Assembly (NCBI RefSeq): GCF_003610895.1
Contig: NZ_MCAS01000023.1
Coordinates: 124,001-188,000, forward strand
Direction of reading: 5' to 3'
Length of the DNA stretch: 64,000 bases
Source of the DNA: Paraburkholderia fungorum
Lineage (GTDB): Bacteria > Pseudomonadota > Gammaproteobacteria > Burkholderiales > Burkholderiaceae
The position numbers and the translations under genes were made by a program. Below the pieces are notes generated by a model. The model was not told where the DNA came from. It was given only the letters and a program-made list of their open reading frames with translations, and made no database searches. Positions 53,622 through 61,855 of this stretch are shown one piece after another. Positions within the stretch are counted from its first letter, which is position 1. Every line of letters starts with the position of its first letter.

Positions 53622-54251
53622 CTACACTCGCCCCAGCGCGTTGAGCACATCGCAGATTTCGTCTGCACGCGGAAGGTCGGCACTACGCCAGCGCAACATT
53701 GCGCTCGCGTCGAAGCAGTAAATCTGTGTTGAATGATCGGCGATGTTCCCGAGGGGCAAGCGGCTGCCCGAGAGCGCCGTGCGTATCCGGTCGACGTCGC
53801 CCAATGCCGGCGTGGCCGCATTCCACTCGGGGCCGGCCTGAAAACGCAGGAGCCATTCGTGCAGGGCGGATGGCGAATCGGAAAGCGGATCGATTCCGAT
53901 CGACAGCAATTGAATCGGATGATTGGCGCGGATGTGCGGCACCCGTTCCTGGACCGCATTGAATAGCGCGCCCTGCAGAGGACATACCGAGCTGCAGCCG
54001 GTGTAAATCGTCTGGAGTGCGGTCACGCGCTGACTCAACAGGTCGTTCAGCCGTTGCTTCTTGCCGGTCTGATCGATTAACCAGGCATCGTCGAGCTGAA
54101 CCGGTGGTTTGACGACCCCCATCTCCACATGTTGCGCGTATAGACGGGGCGACATCGCGGCCAGCGTGGCCGATGCCATACCGCACAGCACGGCACGTCG
54201 CGTCAGTTTTCGAGCGGAAGTATGTTCGGCGGAATCGGGGCGTGTGTTCAT
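53622..54251 (-). CDS. SCO1/SenC-family copper chaperone
   Basis: 209 residues. The N-terminus has a twin-arginine-like signal (KLTRRAVLCGMASATLAA). The thioredoxin-fold domain carries the copper site: TGCSSVCP (C86, C90) and the distant histidine H173 (IADHSTQ). All three ligands are present. SCO proteins deliver copper to cuproenzymes, classically cytochrome oxidase CuA. In Streptomyces a Sco matures the galactose-oxidase-like GlxA. Here it is 25 bp upstream of a galactose-oxidase-like gene and no respiratory oxidase is nearby, so that client is the natural one. Confidence 0.92.
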   Translation of the reverse strand: MNTRPDSAEHTSARKLTRRAVLCGMASATLAAMSPRLYAQHVEMGVVKPPVQLDDAWLIDQTGKKQRLNDLLSQRVTALQTIYTGCSSVCPLQGALFNAVQERVPHIRANHPIQLLSIGIDPLSDSPSALHEWLLRFQAGPEWNAATPALGDVDRIRTALSGSRLPLGNIADHSTQIYCFDASAMLRWRSADLPRADEICDVLNALGRV

Positions 54252-54522
54252 TTTATTTGTTGATCAAGCCCGGGCAGCGGTCTCTACGAATGTCTGACGA
54301 ACGGGGCGCGCTGCCGGTTACACGCTATCAGCAATGCTTCTGGCACGAGCGCCTGCAGGTCACGCGGGATAATGCGAGGTAGCGCGGACGATTCCCGTCT
54401 CGACTGCCTCCACACGTTAGCGATGCAGATGAGCGTGGCGTCCGGGAACCCACTTGAAAAAGATAGCTGATGGCGGCGCTTGCGGGTCGGCGAACTACCT
54501 GCGTTTGTGCGCTCGGCCACAC

Positions 54523-56292
54523 TTATTTTGGGGCGAACGCCTGCGTGAAGAATGTCTCGCACAATGCGGCAACCCGCTGCCGCGCCGCAGGATTCAACAC
54601 TTCATGGTCCATGTTCGGAATGACCATCGCGCTGGCGTACGCCAGCTTGTTGAGCCGGCGTCCGCCCCGGCCGAAGTGCATTCGCAGCTCGTCCAGCCCG
54701 TGATCCAGCGGGCTGAATAGCAGCCGGACGCGGACGCCGCGTGCGTCGAGGTCCATCATGCGCCGCCGGGCACGCGAACCCTTGTTCACGGCACTGCCAT
54801 TCGCGTCGCCGGTCAATGATGCGACGGCACTCACGACCCTGTCGACCGCATAGCGGGAAAGGGTTCGCAACACCGGTCGCAGACTGATCTCGCCGCGCAG
54901 CACCTGTGACCATTTTTGCGCGCGCAGCATGGCGTGGAAGTGAGCGCGTGTTGAGCCCGCGCCGATCTTTGCGGCGTCGCACATTCTGAAGCCGACCGGA
55001 AAGTCGAATCCCTGGAGATTGACCAGCAATAGTGCTGCTACGGCGGGGTTTTTCGTGGCCGCGTGCAGTCCCAGATAGGCGCCTGAACAGATGCCGAACA
55101 CGGCGACGCGCGGGTGCCCCCTGTCGACGGCCCAGTCGACCGCCAGTGACGTATCGGCCGCGAGCTGGTCGTAACTGAGCAAGGACGGATTCGCGAGCGT
55201 TCCTGCTCCGCGGCTATCGCCGATACCGTGCGCATCGACCCGCAGGGATGCGATGCCCGCCTGGGCCAGCGAGCGGGCGAGTTCGACGTTGAACCGGCCG
55301 TCGCCGACATGGTGGGTCGCCGCGGTGTTGGCGATGACGACAAGCGGCGCGCGTTCCGAACGGCCTTCCGGTTCGCATAGCATGGCGAACAGACGTCCAT
55401 CGGCAAGCTCGACCGGCGTCTCGACAATGCCGTGCAAGCCGACCGGCCGCCTGGAAGGAGCAGCGGGCGCCTGCGCGTCGAATGCAGCGGCCGGCAACGG
55501 TGCGGGCGAGCGTGCCCCTTCGCGGACGAACCATGCTTCGATCGAAGCCAGTGTCGCCTGAGGCAGGACGGCGAGCCACGAGGGCTGCATCGCTTCAGGA
55601 TATTCGGGAAACGGCAGGGAATCGACTTTTGCGCCAAGCGTGCTGTACAGGTTCGCGAGCTCGTAGCTGGGCCCCTGGCTGCCGGCGTGAACGACCAGCA
55701 GGCTGCTCGCCGGCACGGACGTGACCCGGCGCAGATCGTATCGGCTGACGGCTTCGATTGCACCACGGCTGAAGCGGTGTCCCAGCACGTCGAATGCGTC
55801 GGCGGGCTCGGCATAGCTGGCCACGTGGCGGGCTGTCTTGTCGAGCCACGTTCGCTGCAGGACATCCATTTCCCGCACGAACTGCCGTCCAACCACGACA
55901 GGCGCGATGAGCGCCACCGTATCGACGCGCGCTGCGCGCGCGGCCTGCGCGGCAACCATCGCGCCAAAGCGGAACCCGACAAGCGCGACGCGCTCGATGC
56001 CGGTTGTTCGTCTGAGGAAATCCACCGCTTCGATGGCTTCGTCTACCCATTTGTCCGGTTCGACGAGCTTGCCGGTGTCGACGGAATCGCCAGTACCCGA
56101 ATAATCGAATCTCAGTACTGCAAACCCCTGATCCGCGAGGCGGTCGGCGAGCGATCGCATGGTTTGATGCAGCCACAACGCTTCATGCCCGAGGGGGCCG
56201 CAGAGCACGATCCCCAATTGCCCGTTTTTGTCAGCCTGTGACACTGGCTCGTAAAGCCAACCGAAATGTCCGCCGAAATCGACAGGATGCAT
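54523..56292 (-). CDS. Tandem alpha/beta-hydrolase protein with non-serine nucleophile positions
   Basis: 589 residues from ATG 56292; a GTG 45 nt upstream is possible. Two alpha/beta-hydrolase halves (about 1-260 and 285-589) are joined by a Pro/Ala linker. Each has the oxyanion region and the RFDYSGTGDS / RVDAHGIGDS loop. At the nucleophile elbow the first half reads GFRFG (Arg108) and the second GICSG (Cys402). The second half keeps a likely acid (LFSPLDHGLDEL) and histidine (NMDHEVL). Thus the C-terminal half may be a Cys hydrolase and the N-terminal half structural. It resembles the hydrolases of exosortase/EPS loci, which I recall can also have GxRxG, but these are normally separate genes. 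Substrate unknown. Confidence 0.8.
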   Translation of the reverse strand: MHPVDFGGHFGWLYEPVSQADKNGQLGIVLCGPLGHEALWLHQTMRSLADRLADQGFAVLRFDYSGTGDSVDTGKLVEPDKWVDEAIEAVDFLRRTTGIERVALVGFRFGAMVAAQAARAARVDTVALIAPVVVGRQFVREMDVLQRTWLDKTARHVASYAEPADAFDVLGHRFSRGAIEAVSRYDLRRVTSVPASSLLVVHAGSQGPSYELANLYSTLGAKVDSLPFPEYPEAMQPSWLAVLPQATLASIEAWFVREGARSPAPLPAAAFDAQAPAAPSRRPVGLHGIVETPVELADGRLFAMLCEPEGRSERAPLVVIANTAATHHVGDGRFNVELARSLAQAGIASLRVDAHGIGDSRGAGTLANPSLLSYDQLAADTSLAVDWAVDRGHPRVAVFGICSGAYLGLHAATKNPAVAALLLVNLQGFDFPVGFRMCDAAKIGAGSTRAHFHAMLRAQKWSQVLRGEISLRPVLRTLSRYAVDRVVSAVASLTGDANGSAVNKGSRARRRMMDLDARGVRVRLLFSPLDHGLDELRMHFGRGGRRLNKLAYASAMVIPNMDHEVLNPAARQRVAALCETFFTQAFAPK

Positions 56293-56570
56293 TTTGAAGT
56301 CCACTTTATTTGTCTCTCGGTCCTTGCGGCTACTCACAGCATTTGCCGCGGGGGCTTTTCCAATGCTTTCGCCGTACCACGGTTTTAAGAGTTGGAATTT
56401 GGCGCTATTACGCGATCTCGCAGTGGGTGTTGTCGGTGCGTTTGCGCACGTAGCCGGCGCAGGCCGAAATGAAAGCCGTTATCAGGCCCTTCGGACGGAT
56501 ATCAGACCCTGTTCGCCATTTTTCGTTATGCGCTGTACATCGTGCGACGCGCAGAATATTTTAGTTTTCG

Positions 56571-57461
56571 TTGAATGGTGGCGCCGTGAATTCACCTGGA
56601 TGTTTCGTGGACGGCGCTTTTCCCTGTAGTGCGATCTGGAGAACCGACTTGCACGATCTCTTGAAGGCCACGCTTAAATCCGTCATGCCCCCGGCGCTGC
56701 TGCGAGCGCTTCGACCACAACGCCGGCACGCGGACTTGTGGGGCGGCGCGCGATATGGTTTGCACGGATTGCGCCTGCCTGGAGGACGGCACTTCGTCTA
56801 TCGGCCTTCGACGGCGGACCGCATGGTATGCGAGCAGATCTTCTTCAAGCGGGACTATGCAACGGATCATCTGGCGCGCTCGAAAGAGATCGGCGACTTC
56901 TACGAGACCTGTGCCGATCCCATCATCGTCGATGCAGGCGCCAACATGGGCGCGGCAGCGGTCTGGTTTGCGCTGACCTACCCGAACGCCAGGGTCCTCG
57001 CCGTTGAACCGGACGCCGCGAACTACGGATTGCTCAAACTCAACACGGCTTCGTTTCCGTCCGTCTTGCCGCTGAATGCGGCTATTGCGGCAAATAGCGG
57101 AACGCTTTATCTGAACGATCCGGGCGTGGGCGCCTGGGGCTATCGCACAGCGGAGCAGCCTGGTGAACGGTCCAATGCCGTTGAAGCGATGACGCTGGAG
57201 CAGGTGTTGGCGAAATCGAGCGGCACGCCGTTCATTCTTAAAATCGACATCGAGGGTGCCGAGTCGGATCTGTTTTCACGCCATACGGCTGTATTGGATC
57301 GTTTCCCGCTGGTTATTATCGAACTGCATGACTGGATGCTGCCCCGGGAATCAACCAGCCTTAATTTCCTGAAGTGGCACGTTGAAATGAAACGGGACTT
57401 CATTAACTGCGGTGAAAATATTTTCTCTATTTCAAATACGATGAACAGTGGAGCACGTTGA
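56571..57461 (+). CDS. FkbM-family methyltransferase
   Basis: Up to 296 residues. The frame's first start is a TTG at 56571; a TTG at 56649 or an ATG at 56685 is also possible since the first 38 residues look unconserved and no ribosome site stands out. The SAM-binding core has PIIVDAGANMGAAAVWFALT (motif I) and ARVLAVEPDAANYGLLKLN. Family blocks are GTLYLNDPGVGAWGYR, ILKIDIEGAESDLF and VIIELHDW. FkbM enzymes O-methylate sugars and polyketides. It is divergent from the tandem hydrolase and convergent with the GT1 gene; methylation of a surface glycan is plausible. Confidence 0.85.
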   Translation: MNGGAVNSPGCFVDGAFPCSAIWRTDLHDLLKATLKSVMPPALLRALRPQRRHADLWGGARYGLHGLRLPGGRHFVYRPSTADRMVCEQIFFKRDYATDHLARSKEIGDFYETCADPIIVDAGANMGAAAVWFALTYPNARVLAVEPDAANYGLLKLNTASFPSVLPLNAAIAANSGTLYLNDPGVGAWGYRTAEQPGERSNAVEAMTLEQVLAKSSGTPFILKIDIEGAESDLFSRHTAVLDRFPLVIIELHDWMLPRESTSLNFLKWHVEMKRDFINCGENIFSISNTMNSGAR

Positions 57462-57491
57462 GTTGTGCTCATTACTGCTGGCCTGGCTGAA

Positions 57492-58709
57492 TCATGTGCA
57501 AAGGATGGTTTCAATCTCTGCAACAGCGGTTGCCGTTCCGGTTTCCTGCGCCATCTGTTTTCCCAGCGTAGAGGCTCGCTGTCGGGTCTCTGCACGCTGC
57601 GCAAATCCGATCGCCTGTTTAAGTTCTTCGCGGTTCAGCTTGCGTGTCGATACCGGGTCGCCTGCTACACCCAGGCGGTTCAGTTGGTGAGCCCAGAAGA
57701 ACTGGTCCCCGGCAAACGGCAACACAACCGATGGCACCCCCGCACTGCATGCCGAGTGAGTCGTGCCGCTCCCTCCGTGATGGATAACCAGCGACGTACG
57801 TGGGAACAGCCATTGATGAGGGGTTTCTTCGATGATGAAGAAATTGTCGGGCAGCGTCATATGGTCGGGTATGCCGGACCAGCCTGGATAGAGGAGCACG
57901 CGGAGCCCTTGCGCTGCGTCCATGAAAGCATTCAGCACGGCTTTCCGGTCGAATCCGACCATGCTGCCGAATCCCAGGTACATGGGTGGTTCGCCTGCAT
58001 CCAGAAATGCGTTAAGCGCGGCCGGTGGCACCCAGGTGTCTTGCAGGCCCAGCCATTGCCCGCAGAGGCGGGTGTGTGCGGGCCAGTCCTGCGGTTCGGG
58101 TAACAGCGCGGGGGAGACGCCGTACAACATGGGGTGCGCCGTCCATAATTTCTGGCGCGGGGGCAGTCCCAGTACGCTCCGTCTTGCTTCATTGGTTGCT
58201 TTGCGGAAGGCGTGCCATAGCAGATTGTTTACTGCGTGATGGCTGAGCCGATTTAATGCTGCGGGGATCCAGCGAGAAGGAAGGAATGGCGAGGCAAATG
58301 CATGTGTTGGAGAGATGGGTATCAGGCCGGCGCCGACGACGCGTATGCCAAGATGCTCGGCCACGGATAAGCCTACGAAGGCGGCCAGGCCCGATACGAT
58401 CAGTCCGTCGCAACCTATGGCGGCTGCGGCAATCTCTTCCATCCAGCTGTGCGTCCTGGCGTTGGCGATATGCGCCAAACCCGCTGCCGTGGCGTTGACG
58501 CCTTTGCCGCTCGACACCAGGTCGCCCAACTCGTCTCTTATGTTCCCGCTCAACGCCGCGTGAGGAACCCCCAGGGCGCGGGCGCTCCCTAGCGTTGCCC
58601 CATCAGCGAACAGCATGACCTCATGTCCCGCATCCATCAGGGCGCGGCACAGTGCGGCCAGCGGTCTCGTGTCGCCCTCGGTGCCGTAAGTCAATGCCAG
58701 CAGTTTCAT
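57492..58709 (-). CDS. GT1-family glycosyltransferase (UGT/MGT type)
   Basis: 405 residues. The N-terminal domain starts MKLLALTYGTEGDTRPLAAL. The C-terminal donor domain has MYLGFGSMVGF, the diagnostic HHGGSGTTHSACSAGVPSVV and PFAGDQFFWAHQL. GT1 enzymes glycosylate small hydrophobic acceptors such as sterols, macrolides, carotenoids or lipid precursors, rather than building Wzx/Wzy repeats. It overlaps the tetR stop by ATGA, so regulator and transferase are co-translated. A detoxifying glycosylation or a glycolipid step controlled by the TetR ligand is a reasonable hypothesis. Confidence 0.9.
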   Translation of the reverse strand: MKLLALTYGTEGDTRPLAALCRALMDAGHEVMLFADGATLGSARALGVPHAALSGNIRDELGDLVSSGKGVNATAAGLAHIANARTHSWMEEIAAAAIGCDGLIVSGLAAFVGLSVAEHLGIRVVGAGLIPISPTHAFASPFLPSRWIPAALNRLSHHAVNNLLWHAFRKATNEARRSVLGLPPRQKLWTAHPMLYGVSPALLPEPQDWPAHTRLCGQWLGLQDTWVPPAALNAFLDAGEPPMYLGFGSMVGFDRKAVLNAFMDAAQGLRVLLYPGWSGIPDHMTLPDNFFIIEETPHQWLFPRTSLVIHHGGSGTTHSACSAGVPSVVLPFAGDQFFWAHQLNRLGVAGDPVSTRKLNREELKQAIGFAQRAETRQRASTLGKQMAQETGTATAVAEIETILCT

Positions 58710-59338
58710 CTGGATTCCTCTTGTTTTTCGTTCGGCGTCCGGGCGCTGCCCTGCAGGAAGACATCGATCGCAAGAGCGAACTCACGCCGCAATTCAAGAT
58801 CCGGCAGTGCCAGCCAACGCATCAGCGCGCCCAGATAAAGATGATGAAACAGGGTGGCGAGATGCGCTGCGCCGAGATCGGCGCGGATTTTTCCGTTGTG
58901 CTGACTATTTCGGATCATCTGCGTGTACAACGCGACGAGCCCATCTTCGCCGTCGGCTGTCATGGACGCCTGGATGCCTAAAAAGCAGAACTTCAGATAG
59001 GGCGGCAGCAACTCCCTGTGCGCTGTGCACCACTGAGCGGATAGATCGAGTAGCGGGGGGACGCCGTCCGCGAATTCCGTGTGTGCGCTCATGACGAGCG
59101 CAAGGCCCTGCAAATCTCGCGCAAGCTCCTGATGGATCCAGGAGGCCAATACCGCTTCCTTGGTTGGGAAGTGGTTGTATAGCGTCCCTCGCGCGACATC
59201 GGCTACCTGCGCGATCTGTTCCATCGTAACGGATTCGTATCCGTCCCGCTGAAATAGATCACCCGCAAGACTTGCCACGCGTTCCAGCATGCTTTGACGT
59301 TTGCGGGCGCGACGGCCGGTCGTATCGGTGGCACTCAT
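58706..59338 (-). CDS. TetR-family transcriptional regulator
   Basis: 210 residues with the TetR DNA-binding domain at about 14-62 (LAGDLFQRDGYESVTMEQIA, then VARGTLYNHFPTKEAVLASW) and an all-helical ligand domain. It is the first gene of a two-gene unit with the GT1 glycosyltransferase (ATGA overlap). A 12-bp perfect inverted repeat begins 12 bp upstream of its start codon, so it probably represses its own operon. Confidence 0.92.
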   Translation of the reverse strand: MSATDTTGRRARKRQSMLERVASLAGDLFQRDGYESVTMEQIAQVADVARGTLYNHFPTKEAVLASWIHQELARDLQGLALVMSAHTEFADGVPPLLDLSAQWCTAHRELLPPYLKFCFLGIQASMTADGEDGLVALYTQMIRNSQHNGKIRADLGAAHLATLFHHLYLGALMRWLALPDLELRREFALAIDVFLQGSARTPNEKQEESR

Positions 59339-59349
59339 GGGTTCGATAA

Positions 59350-59385
59350 AATTGAACAGAGGTCAAAATTGTACTCTGTTCAATT
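59350..59385. promoter_or_regulatory. Probable TetR operator
   Basis: AATTGAACAGAG (59350-59361) and CTCTGTTCAATT (59374-59385) are perfect reverse complements with a 12-bp AT-rich spacer. The site starts 12 bp from the tetR start codon, so it should overlap the promoter or leader. Confidence 0.8.
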
Positions 59386-59601
59386 ATCGAGTCAACGCCT
59401 GTTTGCCGTGCATTTGCTGCAACTGAAGGCAATTTGAATCATTAATGAAATATAAATGTAATATAAATATTACCAAATATTCCTAAAGAAGCTCTGGCTG
59501 GGGTCGTTATTCATCGTACAAATGCTGCGACTGCACAGTCGCGCGTATTAGACGAATCCACCGAAAAGAATCCGCAACGAACAGTTGCGTGAAAAACAGG
59601 A
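59386..59601. promoter_or_regulatory. AT-rich intergenic region ahead of the two-partner secretion genes
   Basis: About 216 bp, very AT-rich at 59430-59490 (runs such as TAAATGTAATATAAATATTA). It probably carries promoters for the rightward genes. No gene seen. Confidence 0.5.
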
Positions 59602-60022
59602 ATGACCAGCAGCGCACGGGGAAGTAGCGCGGGCCACGGGAACCCGCGTCTGCATCAATTTCAGATCGGGCAGATCGTTGCCGCGTTGACTGCCGCGCCG
59701 TGTCGTTTATATGCAGCTGGCATATCGGTCAACGGTGAAACGGCAACCACGAATTCAACCGCTGCGAATGGATATCAAGCCGTCACTATCGCGCCGGCTG
59801 TCGCGGGAATTTTGAATCACACCTATCGCCGTTTCCACATCGACACGGCGCGCGCTTCACTCCACAACGCCGGCATTCATGCCCGGGCAATTGCCAATCA
59901 GCTGACCTGTAACGATTCCAGCGCTATCAGCGGGCTGGTTGACGGAATCGGTTCACGCGCAAACCCCGATGTGGGCCAATCCGAACTGCGTCGATTCCGG
60001 CGCGATAACACGATCGACGTAA
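59602..60022 (+). pseudogene. Degenerate TPS (haemagglutination) domain fragment
   Basis: An open frame from ATG 59602 runs into the TpsB gene. Its first 135 residues look like a worn-down TpsA secretion domain: YQAVTIAPAVAGILNHTYRR then FHIDTARASLHNAG. This lines up with the VQIATPNAVGVSNNPYTQYN / NVGPSGLILNNS part of the intact TpsA downstream, and SGLVDGIGSRANPDVG resembles the GNPNL segment. It lacks the extended signal peptide and the NPAGI motif and ends without a passenger. I read it as a relic of an older tpsA, or a very short decoy. Similarity judged by eye. Confidence 0.4.
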
Positions 60023-61855
60023 ATGAAGAAGAACAGACTCGGCCGGATTGCGCGGCCGCCGAAAGCGGCGCGCGGATTCGCGGGCACCGGTTACGCACAG
60101 GGGCGAACGTTGGGTCGGCTTGTGTCGATATGTGTTGCATTGTCCGCAGCCTCGCACGTATCCGTGGCACACGCGCAGGCAACCGATCCGCTTGGCGAAC
60201 AGGAGCAGCGTCGCCGTGCACAGGAGCAGTCGATCGAGCGCGAGCGCGCGATCAACGCGCCAAATGTTGCGCTTCAACCGGTCGAGCGTCCGACTGAAGA
60301 CGACGGCAAGGTTCCCGTCGAAACACCGTGCTTCAAGGTCGACGAACTGACGCTGGAAGTGCCGCCCGGTTTGAGCGATGCAGTGGAGTCGGCCGGCGCG
60401 CGCGCGTTGTTGCCCAATCCCCTGTTTCCGGGCGAATTGACTTTCGCCAACGACGACCTGCAACGCTATCGCGGTCAATGCATCGGACGTGAGGGACTCA
60501 ATCTGATCGTGCATCGACTGATGGCCCGCATCATCGAGAAGGGTTACTCGACCACCCGCGTTGTCATCACGCCGCAGGATATGTCGACCGGTAAGCTGAA
60601 GCTCCAACTGATCCCGGGTGTCATCAGTGCGATTCGCTTCGCTGATCCCTCGACGTACGGCACGTGGCGCAATGCGTTTCCGACGCGGGCGGGCGATCTG
60701 CTGAATCTGCGCAATCTCGAACAGGGTCTCGAGCAGATGAAGCGCGTGCCGAATCAGGACGTCGAGATGCAGATCGTGCCTGGACCGTCCACCGGTGAAA
60801 GCGATGTCGTGATTACGGTCAAGCGCACGAAGCCGTGGTCGCTGGCCGTGGGCGCCGACGACAGCGGGCTCAAGTCGACCGGCCAGTTCCAGGGCAACGT
60901 GAGCTTCACGCTCGACAATCCGCTTGGCCTGTCCGACCTTCTCAACATTGGCTACACCCATGACATCAACGGTCATACGAGCCAATACGGTACGCATGGC
61001 AGCAACGCGTACTACTCGATCCCATGGGGTAACTGGACATTCACCGCCACGGCCAGCCAGTACGACTACCACCAGCAGATCGCGGGCGCGTTCTCGACGC
61101 TGGTATCGAGCGGCAAGTCCAGCACCTTCGACGTGAAGACGGAGTACCAGTTCTATCGCAACCAGGTGCAGAAAAACATGCTCGAGTTCCGCGTCGGCAA
61201 GCGCTTCAGCGAAGCCTTCATCGACGGTACGGAAATCGGCATTCAACACCGCGATAACAGCTACGCGGAAGTTGGCTGGGAACACAAGCATTACATCGGC
61301 GCGGCACAACTCGACAGCACGCTTGCGTATCGGTGGGGCGTACCGTGGTTCGGCGCGCAGCCGGATTTGCCGGGCGTGGGCGCGGGTGTGCCCACGTACT
61401 ACTACCACATGGAAACAGTCGACGCGACGTTGAGCGTGCCATTCACCATCGCGGGTTTTCCGCTGCGCTATTCGGCAACGGTGCGTGCGCAGAACACGCC
61501 TAACGTGCTGTACCCCACCGAGTACTTCGCGATCGGCAGCCGCTATACCGTGCGCGGTTTCGACGGCAACACGATGCTGGCCGCCGAGAAGGGCGTGTTC
61601 ATGCGCAATGACCTCGAGATTCCTTTGGCGCGTTTCGGCCAGGCGCTGTACTTCGGCATCGACGGTGGCGAGGTCTTCGGTCCCGAAGCGAACAACCTGC
61701 TGGGCCGCCGTCTGGCGGGGGCCGTCGTCGGCCTGCGCGGTAGTGCATTCAAGCACGTCAGCTATGACGTTTTCATCGGCGGTCCGTTGTACCAGCCGGA
61801 CCGTTTCCCGAACCGCTGGCCGGTGGCGGGTTTCAGCGTGAGTTTCCTGCTATGA
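60023..61855 (+). CDS. Two-partner secretion transporter TpsB (FhaC/ShlB family)
   Basis: 610 residues. A long N-terminus with a signal peptide ending SVAHAQ is followed by a Gln/Arg-rich helix (EQEQRRRAQEQSIERER, the plug helix H1). Two POTRA domains (about 100-265) include CFKVDELTLEV and GYSTTRVVITPQDMSTGKLK. A 16-strand beta-barrel carries the conserved loop-6 motif YTVRGFDG and ends with aromatic-rich FSVSFLL. It secretes the TpsA protein encoded immediately downstream (ATGA overlap). Gene order B-A is that of FHA and CdiBA loci; no immunity gene is visible within the window. Confidence 0.95.
   Translation: MKKNRLGRIARPPKAARGFAGTGYAQGRTLGRLVSICVALSAASHVSVAHAQATDPLGEQEQRRRAQEQSIERERAINAPNVALQPVERPTEDDGKVPVETPCFKVDELTLEVPPGLSDAVESAGARALLPNPLFPGELTFANDDLQRYRGQCIGREGLNLIVHRLMARIIEKGYSTTRVVITPQDMSTGKLKLQLIPGVISAIRFADPSTYGTWRNAFPTRAGDLLNLRNLEQGLEQMKRVPNQDVEMQIVPGPSTGESDVVITVKRTKPWSLAVGADDSGLKSTGQFQGNVSFTLDNPLGLSDLLNIGYTHDINGHTSQYGTHGSNAYYSIPWGNWTFTATASQYDYHQQIAGAFSTLVSSGKSSTFDVKTEYQFYRNQVQKNMLEFRVGKRFSEAFIDGTEIGIQHRDNSYAEVGWEHKHYIGAAQLDSTLAYRWGVPWFGAQPDLPGVGAGVPTYYYHMETVDATLSVPFTIAGFPLRYSATVRAQNTPNVLYPTEYFAIGSRYTVRGFDGNTMLAAEKGVFMRNDLEIPLARFGQALYFGIDGGEVFGPEANNLLGRRLAGAVVGLRGSAFKHVSYDVFIGGPLYQPDRFPNRWPVAGFSVSFLL

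Noticed and set aside
56294..56629. 111-codon frame starting next to the tandem hydrolase
   Set aside because: Overlaps the FkbM start region; composition changes midway and no motif is visible.
59927..61756. 609-codon minus-strand frame
   Set aside because: Antisense of tpsB; the barrel and VRGFDG motif are on the plus strand.
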